Positions 16,748-25,251 of a stretch of DNA of 64,000 bases are shown one piece after another. Location: assembly GCF_001580455.1 (NCBI RefSeq), contig NZ_CP010951.1:3435001-3499000 (forward strand). The letters run 5' to 3'. Every line of letters starts with the position of its first letter. The first letter of the stretch is position 1. The position numbers and the translations under genes were made by a program. The notes beneath the pieces were generated by a model. It was not told the DNA's origin. It searched no databases and saw only the letters and a list, made by a program, of their open reading frames with translations. This stretch comes from Ramlibacter tataouinensis. GTDB lineage: Bacteria; Pseudomonadota; Gammaproteobacteria; Burkholderiales; Burkholderiaceae_C.

Positions 16748-17899
16748 ATGCAGGATTTCGCGTTCAATACCACCCGTTCCCTGAAGGTCGCGCGCGGCGG
16801 CGCCAGATTGCTCGCCGACAGTGTGGCGGCCATGGGCGCCTGGAGCACCTTGGTCGTCACCGATCCCGGACTGCATTCGGCCGGCATGCTCAACGAGGCC
16901 CTGGCGGGCTTCGCCAAGAGGGGGTTGCGCGTCACCGTCTTTTCGGATGTGCAGGCCGATCCACCCGAAGACGTGATCCTTGCCGCCGCAGCCGCGGCCA
17001 CGGCGTGCCAGGCCGACTGCGTCGTGGGTTTCGGCGGCGGCAGCTCGATGGACGTGGCCAAGCTCGCGGCGCTGCTGGCGCGAAGCGGCGAATCCCTGTC
17101 GCAGGTGTACGGCGTCGATCAGGCGAAGGGGCCGCGGCTGCCGCTCATCATGGTGCCGACCACCGCCGGCACGGGCTCCGAGGTCACTGCGATCTCCATC
17201 GTCACCACCGGCGCCGGCGAAAAGAAGGGCGTGGTCTCGCCCGTGCTGCTGCCGGACCTGGCGCTGCTCGATGCGGAACTCACGCTGGGGCTGCCTCCGC
17301 AGGTGACCGCGGCCACCGGCATCGACGCGATGGTGCACGCCATCGAGGCCTACACCAGCAAGCGCCTGAAGAATCCGATCTCCGACGCCCTGGCGCGCGA
17401 GGCGCTGCGCCTGCTGTCGGGCGCCTTGCACCTGGCGTGCAGGAACGGCCGCAACCTGCAGGCACGCGAGGACATGCTGCTGGGCGCCTGCTTGGCCGGC
17501 ATGGCCTTCGCCAACGCGCCGGTGGCGGCGGTTCATGCACTGGCCTATCCGATCGGCGCCCGCTTCCATGTGCCGCACGGCTTGTCCAACTCGCTCGTGC
17601 TTGCGCCCGTGATGCGCTTCAACCTGGAGGCCGCGACGCCGCAATACGCGCAGCTGAGCGAGATCGTGCGCCCGGGCGCGACCGGCACCGAGCTGCAGAA
17701 GGCAAGGGCGCTGACCGACCACCTGGCCGGGTTGGCCGGCGAGTTGGGCCTGCCGACCCACTTGCGCGAAGTCGGCATCTCGCAAGCCGACCTGGCTTTG
17801 CTCGCCGACGATGCGATGAAGCAGACGCGCCTGCTCGTGAACAACCCGCGCGAAGTGCGTCGAGAGGACGCGCAAGCGCTTTACCAGGAAGCCCTGTGA
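16748..17899 (+). CDS. iron-containing (group III) alcohol dehydrogenase
   Basis: This 383-residue protein has GGGSSMDVAKLAALLA at the NAD(P) site and family segments PTTAGTGSEVTAIS and AVHALAYPIGARFHVPHGLS, with the Asp and His residues that bind the metal (TGIDAMVHAIEAY, HALAYP, FHVPHG). Group III enzymes include 4-hydroxybutyrate and other medium-chain alcohol dehydrogenases. It overlaps or abuts the next gene, a succinate-semialdehyde-type dehydrogenase, which together suggest alcohol to aldehyde to acid conversion, for example 4-hydroxybutyrate to succinate. No ribosome site is evident, in keeping with a very short leader. Confidence 0.87.
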   Translation: MQDFAFNTTRSLKVARGGARLLADSVAAMGAWSTLVVTDPGLHSAGMLNEALAGFAKRGLRVTVFSDVQADPPEDVILAAAAAATACQADCVVGFGGGSSMDVAKLAALLARSGESLSQVYGVDQAKGPRLPLIMVPTTAGTGSEVTAISIVTTGAGEKKGVVSPVLLPDLALLDAELTLGLPPQVTAATGIDAMVHAIEAYTSKRLKNPISDALAREALRLLSGALHLACRNGRNLQAREDMLLGACLAGMAFANAPVAAVHALAYPIGARFHVPHGLSNSLVLAPVMRFNLEAATPQYAQLSEIVRPGATGTELQKARALTDHLAGLAGELGLPTHLREVGISQADLALLADDAMKQTRLLVNNPREVRREDAQALYQEAL

Positions 17900-17907
17900 C
17901 TGCGGCC

Positions 17908-19368
17908 ATGATCGCACCCGAACTGAAGAACCCGGCGCTCTGGCGCCAGCAGGCCTATGTCGATGGCGCCTGGGTCGATGCCGACAGCGGCGAGACGATC
18001 GCCGTCGACAACCCGGCCACCGGCGGCCGCCTCGGCACGGTGCCGCGCATGGGCGCCGCCGAAACCCGGCGCGCCATCGAGGCCGCGCATGCCGCCGCCG
18101 CTGGCTGGCGCTCGCGCACGGGCAAGGAGCGGGCCGCCATCCTGCGGCGCTGGTTCGAGCTGATCATGCAGAACCAGGAGGACCTGGCGCGCCTGATGAC
18201 GGCCGAGCAAGGCAAGCCTCTGGCCGAAAGCCGCGGCGAGATCGCCTATGCGGCTTCGTTCATCGAATGGTTCGCCGAGGAGGCCAAGCGGATCTACGGC
18301 GACACCATTCCCGGGCATGCGCCCGACAAGCGCATCGTCGTGCTCAAGCAGCCGATCGGTGTGTGCGCCGCGATCACGCCATGGAACTTCCCGGCGGCCA
18401 TGATCACGCGCAAGGCCGGCCCCGCGCTCGCGGCCGGCTGCACCATGGTGCTCAAGCCCGCGAGCCAGACGCCCTTCACCGCGCTGGCGCTGTGCGTGCT
18501 GGCCGAGCAGGCCGGCGTGCCCAAGGGCGTGCTGTCGTGCGTGACGGGCGCCGCCGGCGCCATCGGCGGCGAGCTGACTTCCAACCCGCTGGTGCGCAAG
18601 CTGAGCTTCACCGGCTCGACCGAGATCGGCAAGGTGCTGCTTGCGCAATGCGCGGGCACCGTCAAGAAGACCTCGATGGAACTGGGCGGCAATGCACCCT
18701 TCATCGTGTTCGACGATGCCGACCTCGACGCCGCCGTACGCGGCGCCATCATCTCCAAGTACCGCAACGCCGGCCAGACCTGCGTCTGCGCCAACCGCTT
18801 GCTGGTGCAGGACGGCGTCTACGAGGCTTTCGCCGCGAAGCTGGCGCAGGCGGTGGCCGCGCTGCGCGTGGGCCGCGGCGACGAGCCGGGCGTCGAGATC
18901 GGCCCGCTGATCGACGCCAAAGCGATCGAGAAGGTCGAGCAGCACGTCGCCGATGCCAAGGCCAGGGGCGCGCGGGTCATCACGGGAGGCGCGCGCGCGC
19001 CGCTGGGTGGGAACTTCTACAGTCCCACCGTGCTGGCCGAGGCGACGCCCGACATGTTGATCTTCCGCGAGGAGACCTTCGGCCCGGTCGCACCGCTGTT
19101 CCGGTTCAAGACCGAAGCGGAGGCCATCGCGATGGCCAACGACACCGAGTTCGGCCTGGCCTCGTACTTCTACGGGCGAGACATCGCACGCGTCTGGCGC
19201 GTCGCCGAGGCGCTGGAATACGGCATGGTGGGCATCAACGAAGGGTTGATCTCGACTGAGGTGGCGCCCTTTGGCGGCGTCAAGGAGAGCGGCCTGGGGC
19301 GCGAGGGCTCCAAGTACGGCATCGAAGACTACCTCGAACTGAAGTATCTCTGCATGGGCGGCATGTAA
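17908..19368 (+). CDS. gabD: NAD(P)-dependent succinate-semialdehyde-type dehydrogenase
   Basis: This 486-residue aldehyde dehydrogenase has ITPWNFPAAMITRKAGPALA (cofactor), the catalytic Glu in SMELGGNAPFIVFDDADLD and the Cys in NAGQTCVCANRLL, and it ends with FGGVKESGLGREGSKYGIED. These sequences match GabD-type succinate-semialdehyde dehydrogenases closely. The start could also be the GTG at 17896 overlapping the previous stop; I chose the ATG at 17908. It is coupled to the iron alcohol dehydrogenase, whose aldehyde product it may oxidise. The exact aldehyde is inferred. Confidence 0.85.
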   Translation: MIAPELKNPALWRQQAYVDGAWVDADSGETIAVDNPATGGRLGTVPRMGAAETRRAIEAAHAAAAGWRSRTGKERAAILRRWFELIMQNQEDLARLMTAEQGKPLAESRGEIAYAASFIEWFAEEAKRIYGDTIPGHAPDKRIVVLKQPIGVCAAITPWNFPAAMITRKAGPALAAGCTMVLKPASQTPFTALALCVLAEQAGVPKGVLSCVTGAAGAIGGELTSNPLVRKLSFTGSTEIGKVLLAQCAGTVKKTSMELGGNAPFIVFDDADLDAAVRGAIISKYRNAGQTCVCANRLLVQDGVYEAFAAKLAQAVAALRVGRGDEPGVEIGPLIDAKAIEKVEQHVADAKARGARVITGGARAPLGGNFYSPTVLAEATPDMLIFREETFGPVAPLFRFKTEAEAIAMANDTEFGLASYFYGRDIARVWRVAEALEYGMVGINEGLISTEVAPFGGVKESGLGREGSKYGIEDYLELKYLCMGGM

Positions 19369-19396
19369 CCAAGGCCTGTCGTCAGGCCACCCCCTT

Positions 19397-19443
19397 CCCC
19401 ATCACAAGAGGGTGGGGAAATCCGCCGGAGCCGTCTTTAAGCT
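19397..19443 (+). promoter_or_regulatory. shared dyad plus -10-like element, copy B (leaderless)
   Basis: The dyad CCCCATC-N7-GGTGGGG at 19397-19417 is followed after exactly 20 bases by TAAGCT at 19438-19443. Only six bases separate the hexamer from the ATG at 19450, so +1 would fall on the start codon itself, giving a leaderless mRNA. No ribosome site is visible, which agrees. Confidence 0.6.
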
Positions 19444-19449
19444 GAACGC

Positions 19450-20145
19450 ATGATGGTTCAGCAGCCCACCGAAGACCAGCTCCTCGCGGTGCAGAGCTTT
19501 CGCAGGTTCCTGGCGGCGGAGATCCGTCCGGTGGCCAGCCGCTATCGCGACTGCCGCTTGCCCAAGGAGCGGATGCGCGAGCTCACCCAGGCCATTGCCG
19601 AGTTCGGCCTGCCGGGCGCCAGCGTCGCGGTCGAGGAAGGTGGCATGGGCCTGCCGGCCGTGACCGAGGCGATGCTATTCGAGGAGCTGTGCGCGGTGTC
19701 GCTGGACATCGGCGTTTGCGTGATGATCAACATGGGTGTTGCCGCCACGCTCGCGCAGTTGCCAGCTTCCCAGGCGCCTCTGCGCACGCGCTACCTGCCA
19801 GAGCTGCTGGCCGGGCGCAGCTTCGGCGGCTTTTGCACCCGCGAGCCCGGGCTGGGCTCCGACGCGAGTGGCGAGAACACCTGGATTTCGAACGGCGACT
19901 ATGCCGATCTCGTGATCGTCACGGTCCCCACCGGCACGGCCGGCGAGCTGTCCCACGTCCTCGTGGACCGCAACGAGCATGGCCGCGAATTCAGCATCGA
20001 GAAGCTTGCAATCGAGAGAGCGCGTGCCGGTATCGGCATGTTGTCGGTCGGCCTGATGCGCGCCGCGCACCAGCTTGTGGCCGCCAGGATGGCGGAGATG
20101 GCCACGCTGCTGGATGAATTGACGGGCATCGCCGCATTCGTTTGA
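19450..20145 (+). CDS. shortened acyl-CoA dehydrogenase homologue lacking the C-terminal domain
   Basis: This 231-residue protein matches only the N-terminal and part of the middle domain of acyl-CoA dehydrogenases (normally about 380 residues). LPGASVAVEEGGMGLPAVTE and CTREPGLGSDASG are recognisable, but about 15 residues that normally link the GSD motif to WISNG are missing. The protein ends just where the C-terminal helical domain begins (ERARAGIGMLSVGL). The catalytic Glu is therefore absent. It has an intact frame, its own promoter-like element and a tight link to the next gene (15 bp). It may be a decaying gene or a non-catalytic partner. Confidence 0.65.
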   Translation: MMVQQPTEDQLLAVQSFRRFLAAEIRPVASRYRDCRLPKERMRELTQAIAEFGLPGASVAVEEGGMGLPAVTEAMLFEELCAVSLDIGVCVMINMGVAATLAQLPASQAPLRTRYLPELLAGRSFGGFCTREPGLGSDASGENTWISNGDYADLVIVTVPTGTAGELSHVLVDRNEHGREFSIEKLAIERARAGIGMLSVGLMRAAHQLVAARMAEMATLLDELTGIAAFV

Positions 20146-20160
20146 AACAACGGGGTCAAA

Positions 20161-20970
20161 ATGAGCGAAGAAGCAGTGATCTATGAGAAGGTGGGCAGGA
20201 CGGCGGTCATCACGCTGAACCGGCCCAAGCGCAAGAACGCCCTCGATGCGGCCATCGCGCAGGCGATGGCGGCCGTCCTCCTGGCCGTGCGCCAGGATGC
20301 GTCGGTGCGCTCCGTCGTGCTCACCGGCGCCGGTGGCGACTTCTGCTCGGGCGCGGACCTGAAGGGCGACGTTGCCGAAGGCGAAAAGCCCTTCATGGCA
20401 CGCCAGCTGCTGCTCGATACGCATCGCTGGTTCACCGAGCTGGTCGAGCTCGAGAAGCCCGTCATCTCGGCGGTGGACGGCTTCGCCGTGGGGGCGGGCT
20501 TTTCGCTGGCGCTGGGCGCGGATTTCGTCCTTGCGTCCGAGCGCGCCAGGTTCATTGCGAGCTTCGCGCGGGTCGGCCTGCTGCCCGACCTGTCGCTGCT
20601 GTACGTGCTGCCGCGCCTGGTGGGGCTGGCGCGGGCCAAGGAGATCGCCTTCAGCGCACGGGAGATCGGGGCCGACGAGGCGCAGCAGATGGGCCTGGTG
20701 CAGGCCGTCGTGCCGGCCGAGCGCCTGCGCAATGCGGCGCTCGCCTTCGCGCGGCGCTTCGACGATGCGCCGACTGCGGTCATCGGCCTGACCAAGAACC
20801 TCCTGAACCGGTCCTTCGAGACCGACCGGCATGGGCTGGCGCAACTGGAGTCCACCATGCAGGGGCTGTTCGCGGTCAGCAACTACCACGCCGAGGCGGT
20901 GGCGCGCTTCGTCTCGCGCGAGGCGCCGCTCTTCGCTGGTGCGCCTCGCTTCGATCCGGCCGCGCCGTAA
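20161..20970 (+). CDS. enoyl-CoA hydratase/isomerase family protein
   Basis: This 269-residue crotonase-fold protein has the oxyanion-hole segment LTGAGGDFCSGADLKGD and the second conserved region AVDGFAVGAGFSLALGADFV, then FARVGLLPDLSLLYVLPRLV. It should hydrate or isomerise an enoyl-CoA. It lies 15 bp downstream of the shortened acyl-CoA dehydrogenase and 28 bp before the SCPx-type thiolase, all within one probable operon running to the acyl-CoA ligase at 23336. Substrate specificity cannot be read from sequence. Confidence 0.9.
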   Translation: MSEEAVIYEKVGRTAVITLNRPKRKNALDAAIAQAMAAVLLAVRQDASVRSVVLTGAGGDFCSGADLKGDVAEGEKPFMARQLLLDTHRWFTELVELEKPVISAVDGFAVGAGFSLALGADFVLASERARFIASFARVGLLPDLSLLYVLPRLVGLARAKEIAFSAREIGADEAQQMGLVQAVVPAERLRNAALAFARRFDDAPTAVIGLTKNLLNRSFETDRHGLAQLESTMQGLFAVSNYHAEAVARFVSREAPLFAGAPRFDPAAP

Positions 20971-20998
20971 CTTTCAAACTTTCAACTGGAGCAAACAC

Positions 20999-22177
20999 AT
21001 GACAAGCAAGGTAGTAGTGGCCGGAGTCGGCATGATCCCCTTCAAGAAGCCGGGCCAGAGCGAGACCTACCCGGTGATGGGCGCGCAGGCCGTTCGCCTG
21101 GCGCTGGCCGATGCAGGCATCGGCTACGAGTCGATCCAGCAAGCCTACGCCAGCTACATCTATGGCGACTCCTGCAGTGGCCAGCGCGTGCTGTACGACG
21201 TGGGCATGACGGGTGTCCCCGTGATCAACGTCCATAACAACTGCGCGAGCGGCTCTTCGGCGCTGTACCTGGCGCGCCAGGCCATCGCCAGTGGCGAGAC
21301 CGACATCGTGCTGGCGTTCGGCTTCGAGCAGATGAACCCCGGGGCGCTGGGCAGCATGTTCACCGACCGGCCCAACCCGCTCGAACTGTTCATGCAGCAG
21401 TGCGATCCCGTGGTGCCCGAGGGCGTTCCGACGGCCCTGCGACTGTTCGGCGCCGCCGGCCTGGAGCACATGAAACGCTTCGGCACGCCGCTGGAAACCT
21501 TCGCCAAGATCCGCGCCAAGGCCAGCCGCCATGCGGCCAACAACCCGCTCGCCGTGTTCCGCAAGGTGGTGACCCCGCAGGACGTGCTGAACGAGCAGGT
21601 GATGTGGGAGGGCGTGATGACGCGCTCCATGGCCTGCCCGCCCACCTGCGGCGCGGCCGCCGCGGTGCTGTGCAGTGAAGCCTACGCGAAGAAGCATGGC
21701 CTGGATACACGCGTGTGGGTCGCCGGCCAGGCCCTGACCACCGATGGCCCCGAGGTCTTCAAGTCCGGTGACCTGCGCCAGCTCGCGGGCTTCGGCATGT
21801 CGCGTCTGGCTGCCAACAAGGTGTACGAGCAGGCCGGCATCGGCGCCGAAGATGTCGATGTGGTGGAACTGCACGACTGCTTCGCGCAGAACGAGCTGTT
21901 GACCTACGAAGCTTTGGGCCTGTGCCCCGAGGGCGGCGCGCAGAAGTTCGTCGACGACGGCGACAACACCTACGGCGGCCGGTACGTGGTGAACCCCTCG
22001 GGCGGCCTGCTGTCGAAGGGGCATCCGATCGGTGCGACGGGTCTTGCGCAGTGCTATGAACTGGTGTCGCAGCTGCGTGGCAAGGCCGAGCAGCGCCAGG
22101 TCGAAGGCGCTCGCGTCGCGCTGCAACACAACGTCGGTATCGGCGGCGCTGCGGTCGTGACCATGTACCGGATCTGA
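20999..22177 (+). CDS. SCPx/SCP2-type thiolase (lipid-transfer protein family)
   Basis: This 392-residue thiolase belongs to the sterol-carrier-protein-x branch that cleaves branched or steroid side-chain 3-oxoacyl-CoAs. Cys82 in NNCASGSSALYLAR is the nucleophile; HDCFAQNELLTYEALGLC and SKGHPIGATGLAQCYELV carry the catalytic His residues. The start has a GGAGC site. A paralogue at 54941-56122 is identical over long stretches, for example FGTPLETFAKIRAKASRHAA. The operon context with an alpha-methylacyl-CoA racemase supports a branched-chain substrate. Confidence 0.9.
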   Translation: MTSKVVVAGVGMIPFKKPGQSETYPVMGAQAVRLALADAGIGYESIQQAYASYIYGDSCSGQRVLYDVGMTGVPVINVHNNCASGSSALYLARQAIASGETDIVLAFGFEQMNPGALGSMFTDRPNPLELFMQQCDPVVPEGVPTALRLFGAAGLEHMKRFGTPLETFAKIRAKASRHAANNPLAVFRKVVTPQDVLNEQVMWEGVMTRSMACPPTCGAAAAVLCSEAYAKKHGLDTRVWVAGQALTTDGPEVFKSGDLRQLAGFGMSRLAANKVYEQAGIGAEDVDVVELHDCFAQNELLTYEALGLCPEGGAQKFVDDGDNTYGGRYVVNPSGGLLSKGHPIGATGLAQCYELVSQLRGKAEQRQVEGARVALQHNVGIGGAAVVTMYRI

Positions 22178-22187
22178 GGCCAGCGCG

Positions 22188-23306
22188 ATGAGCCGACAGG
22201 CAAGCGGCCCGCTGGCGGGCCTGCGCATCCTCGAGATCTACGGCATCGGGCCGGCGCCCTTCTGCGGCATGTTGATGGCGGACCTGGGCGCCGACGTGGT
22301 GCTGGTCGATCGCGCCGAGATGGGCCCGGAAGACATGGATCTCGGCCGGCATGCCGTCACCAACCGCGGCAAGCGCTCGATCGCGCTCGACCTGAAGACG
22401 CCCGAGGGCGTGGCGACGGTGCTGCAGCTGGTCGAGAACTGCGATGCGCTGATCGAAGGCATGCGCCCCGGCGTGATGGAGCGCCTGGGCCTCGGGCCCG
22501 ATGTGTGCCTCGCCCGCAACCCGAAGCTCGTCTATGGCCGCATGACCGGCTGGGGCCAGGCCGGCCCGCTGGCGCAGGCGGCCGGCCATGACCTCAACTA
22601 CATCGCGCTCTCGGGTGCGCTGTGGTATTCGGGCCAGCCGGGCGAGGCGCCGATGACGCCACCGAGCCTGGTGGGCGACATGGGCGGCGGCGCGATGTAC
22701 CTCGCGCTCGGACTGCTGGCCGGCGTGATGCATGCGCGGGCGACCGGGCGGGGCCAGGTCGTCGATGCGGCCATCGTCGATGGTAGCGCGAACATGATGA
22801 ACCTGCTGATGGGCCTGCGATCGGCCGGCCTTTTCGCCAGCGAGCGGGGCAAGAGCCTGCTCGACGGTCCCCACTGGTATCGCAGCTACCGCTGCAAGGA
22901 CGGCGGTTTCGTCACGGTGGGCGCGGCCGAGCCGAAGTTCCATCGCCTGCTGGTCGAAAAGCTCGGCCTCGCCGGCGACCCGGCCTATGCGAACCAGGGC
23001 AACCCGAAGACCTGGCCGCAGCGGCATCAGGCCTTTGCCGAGTTGTTCGCCACCCGGACCCGCGACGAGTGGTGCCTGCTACTCGAAGGGACGGACGCCT
23101 GCTTCGCCCCGGTGCTGGACCCCGACGAGGCGGCCGTGCATCCGCACATGGCCGAGCGGGGCATCTACAGCTGCATCGACGGGGTGCTGCAGGCCAACCC
23201 GGCGCCGCGCTTCTCGCACACGCCTGGAAGCGCCGGCACCGTGCCGCGCCGGGGCCAGCACCAGCAGGAGGTGCTGCAGGACTGGCTCAATGTTGAAGTG
23301 CCATAG
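22188..23306 (+). CDS. alpha-methylacyl-CoA racemase (CaiB/BaiF family III)
   Basis: This 372-residue protein interconverts (2R)- and (2S)-2-methylacyl-CoA so that acyl-CoA dehydrogenases can use both. The catalytic set known from the mycobacterial racemase (His126, Asp156, Glu241) aligns here as His134 in AAGHDLNYIALSGAL, Asp164 in SLVGDMGGGAMYLALG and Glu248 in TVGAAEPKFHRLL. Pure CoA-transferases carry an Asp in place of this arrangement. It follows the SCPx thiolase by 10 bases. This is the best single pointer to methyl-branched (isoprenoid or steroid side-chain) substrates. Confidence 0.85.
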   Translation: MSRQASGPLAGLRILEIYGIGPAPFCGMLMADLGADVVLVDRAEMGPEDMDLGRHAVTNRGKRSIALDLKTPEGVATVLQLVENCDALIEGMRPGVMERLGLGPDVCLARNPKLVYGRMTGWGQAGPLAQAAGHDLNYIALSGALWYSGQPGEAPMTPPSLVGDMGGGAMYLALGLLAGVMHARATGRGQVVDAAIVDGSANMMNLLMGLRSAGLFASERGKSLLDGPHWYRSYRCKDGGFVTVGAAEPKFHRLLVEKLGLAGDPAYANQGNPKTWPQRHQAFAELFATRTRDEWCLLLEGTDACFAPVLDPDEAAVHPHMAERGIYSCIDGVLQANPAPRFSHTPGSAGTVPRRGQHQQEVLQDWLNVEVP

Positions 23307-23335
23307 GGCCGCACTGGGACACTGGAGACAAGAAA

Positions 23336-25018
23336 ATGACGACCGTATTCCCGACCCTGCTGCACCGCTTCCTGCACTGGGAAGCAGCGCAAGCCGAGGT
23401 CATCGCACTGACCGAGCCGCGTCCGGATGGACGGGTGGTCGACTACAGCTGGCGCGAGATCGGTGACCAGGCGCGGCGCATGGCGGCGCACCTGGAATCG
23501 CTCGGCCTGCCGCCCAGGAGCAACATCGCGATCCTGGGCAGGAACAGCGCCCACTGGATCATGGCCGACCTGGCCATCTGGATGGCCGGCCACGTATCCG
23601 TGCCGCTGTATCCGACGATCAGCGCTGCGAGTGCGCGCCACATCCTCGAGCATTCCGAAGCGCGGCTGCTCTTCGTCGGCAAGCTCGACGGAAAGGCCGA
23701 CAACTGGAACCAGATCCGCACGGCCTTGCCGCAGGAACTTCCGCTCATCGCGTTGCCCCTGTCGCCGCTGCCCCAGGCGCAGCAATGGGAAGCGCTGACC
23801 GCCGCGACTGTGCCGCTGCAGCAGCCGCACCTGCCCGATGCGGGTGAGATGGCGACGATCCTGTACACCTCGGGCACCACCGGCGTGCCCAAGGGCGTGA
23901 TGCACAGCTTCGGCAACATGGCCCGCTATGCCCAGGGCTCGGGCGATTTCTGCGGCTTCACGCCGGCGGACAGGCTGCTGTCCTACCTGCCGCTCGCGCA
24001 TGCGGCCGAACGGTCTTTCGTCGAGGCGAACCTGCTGGCGCACGGCCTGCGCGTGTACTTCAACGACGCGCTGGAAACCTTTGTCGCGGACCTGCAGCGC
24101 GCCCGGCCGACCGTGTTCATCTCGATGCCGCGGCTGTGGACCAATTTCTATGCCGGCGTTTGCGCCAAGCTGCCGGCCACGGCGCAGGCGCTGCTGGGCG
24201 CGGACTCTCCGGAAGGCGCGGCGCTGCGCCAGAACGTGCTCGCGATGCTGGGCTTGCCCGACGTGCGCATCGCCTTCACCGGTTCGGCCCCGCTGCCGCC
24301 GGAGATCGTCGACTGGTACCGCAAGCTGGGACTGGAACTGCTGGACGTCTACGGGATGACCGAGGACTTCTGCTGGTCGCACTACAGCCGGCCCGGTGCG
24401 GTGCGGCTCGGCTACTGCGGCGAGGCCCTGCCCGGCGTACAAGCCCGCATCGCAGCCAACGGCGAGATCGAGGTGAAGACCGTAACCCGGATGCTCGGCT
24501 ACTACAAGGACCCCGCGTTGACCGCCTCGGCCCTCACGGACGACGGCTACTTCCGCACTGGCGACCGCGGCGAGTACGACGAGGCCAACCGCCTGAAGAT
24601 CACCGGCCGTGTGAAGGAACTCTTCAAGACCAGCAAGGGCAAGTATGTGGCGCCAGCGCCGATCGAGAACCGGTTCGCGCACCCCATGGTCGAGGCCGTA
24701 TGCGTCACCGGCGCGGGGCACCCGCAGCCCTTCGTGCTGCTGATGCCCTCGCTCGCGGCACGGCAGCAGATGGGAGACCCTGCGGCCCGCGACGCCCTGG
24801 TCGCGACCTGGGAGGCGCTGCTGGGCGAGGTCAACGCCACGCTGGAACCCCACGAGGCCCTGAGCCATGTGGTGGTGGTGAAGGAGCCCTGGACGATAGA
24901 CAACGGCTTCCTCACGCCGACGATGAAAATCAGGCGCAGCATCATCGAGGAACGCTATCTGGGCAAGGCCGCGGCATGGGCCGCGCCGGGCAGCAAGGTC
25001 GTGCTCGAGACCGATTGA
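23336..25018 (+). CDS. AMP-dependent long-chain acyl-CoA synthetase
   Basis: This 560-residue ligase activates a carboxylic acid with ATP and CoA. Core motifs are ILYTSGTTGVPKGVMHSFGN (P-loop), LLDVYGMTEDFCWSHYSRPG, YFRTGDRGEYDEANRLKITG and the long-chain-type VKELFKTSKGKYVAPAPIEN. The C-terminal catalytic Lys region is present (NGFLTPTMKIRRS). It ends the operon that starts at 19450 and so probably supplies the CoA thioesters used by it. Chain type is unknown. Confidence 0.9.
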   Translation: MTTVFPTLLHRFLHWEAAQAEVIALTEPRPDGRVVDYSWREIGDQARRMAAHLESLGLPPRSNIAILGRNSAHWIMADLAIWMAGHVSVPLYPTISAASARHILEHSEARLLFVGKLDGKADNWNQIRTALPQELPLIALPLSPLPQAQQWEALTAATVPLQQPHLPDAGEMATILYTSGTTGVPKGVMHSFGNMARYAQGSGDFCGFTPADRLLSYLPLAHAAERSFVEANLLAHGLRVYFNDALETFVADLQRARPTVFISMPRLWTNFYAGVCAKLPATAQALLGADSPEGAALRQNVLAMLGLPDVRIAFTGSAPLPPEIVDWYRKLGLELLDVYGMTEDFCWSHYSRPGAVRLGYCGEALPGVQARIAANGEIEVKTVTRMLGYYKDPALTASALTDDGYFRTGDRGEYDEANRLKITGRVKELFKTSKGKYVAPAPIENRFAHPMVEAVCVTGAGHPQPFVLLMPSLAARQQMGDPAARDALVATWEALLGEVNATLEPHEALSHVVVVKEPWTIDNGFLTPTMKIRRSIIEERYLGKAAAWAAPGSKVVLETD

Positions 25019-25047
25019 AGAACCAGCGACCGAAGACGCGGATCAAA

Positions 25048-25168
25048 GCCGGAGTGAGCGTCGCTTCGGAGGCGGAAGAATCGGAATTCTCCTTGTCTGA
25101 CAAGGACTTGCGCGGCACCCGCGCCAGCGCGAATCCGGAGGAAAGAAAGAAGCCAGCGCTTCTACACT
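25048..25168 (+). promoter_or_regulatory. 121-bp control element shared with the luxE-like promoter, copy 1
   Basis: From GCCGGAGTGAG (25048) to CTACACTG, this segment aligns without gaps to 32797-32917. Conserved blocks at identical spacing are GCCGGAGTGAG, GAATT, ACAAGGACTTGC, AATCCGGA and CTACACTG. A dyad CTTG-N5-CAAG lies in the middle, here extended to CCTTGTC-T-GACAAGG. TACACT at 25163-25168 is a plausible -10, giving a leader of about 77 bases to the hydratase start at 25252. There is no good -35, which suggests an activator or another sigma factor. Confidence 0.55.
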
Positions 25169-25251
25169 GCACGGCTTGAACACGCGAGCGCGCAACGCGC
25201 TCGCGATCTGTCCTCCCGCCTTCGCATGTCCCGGTTCCCCGGGAATCCAAC

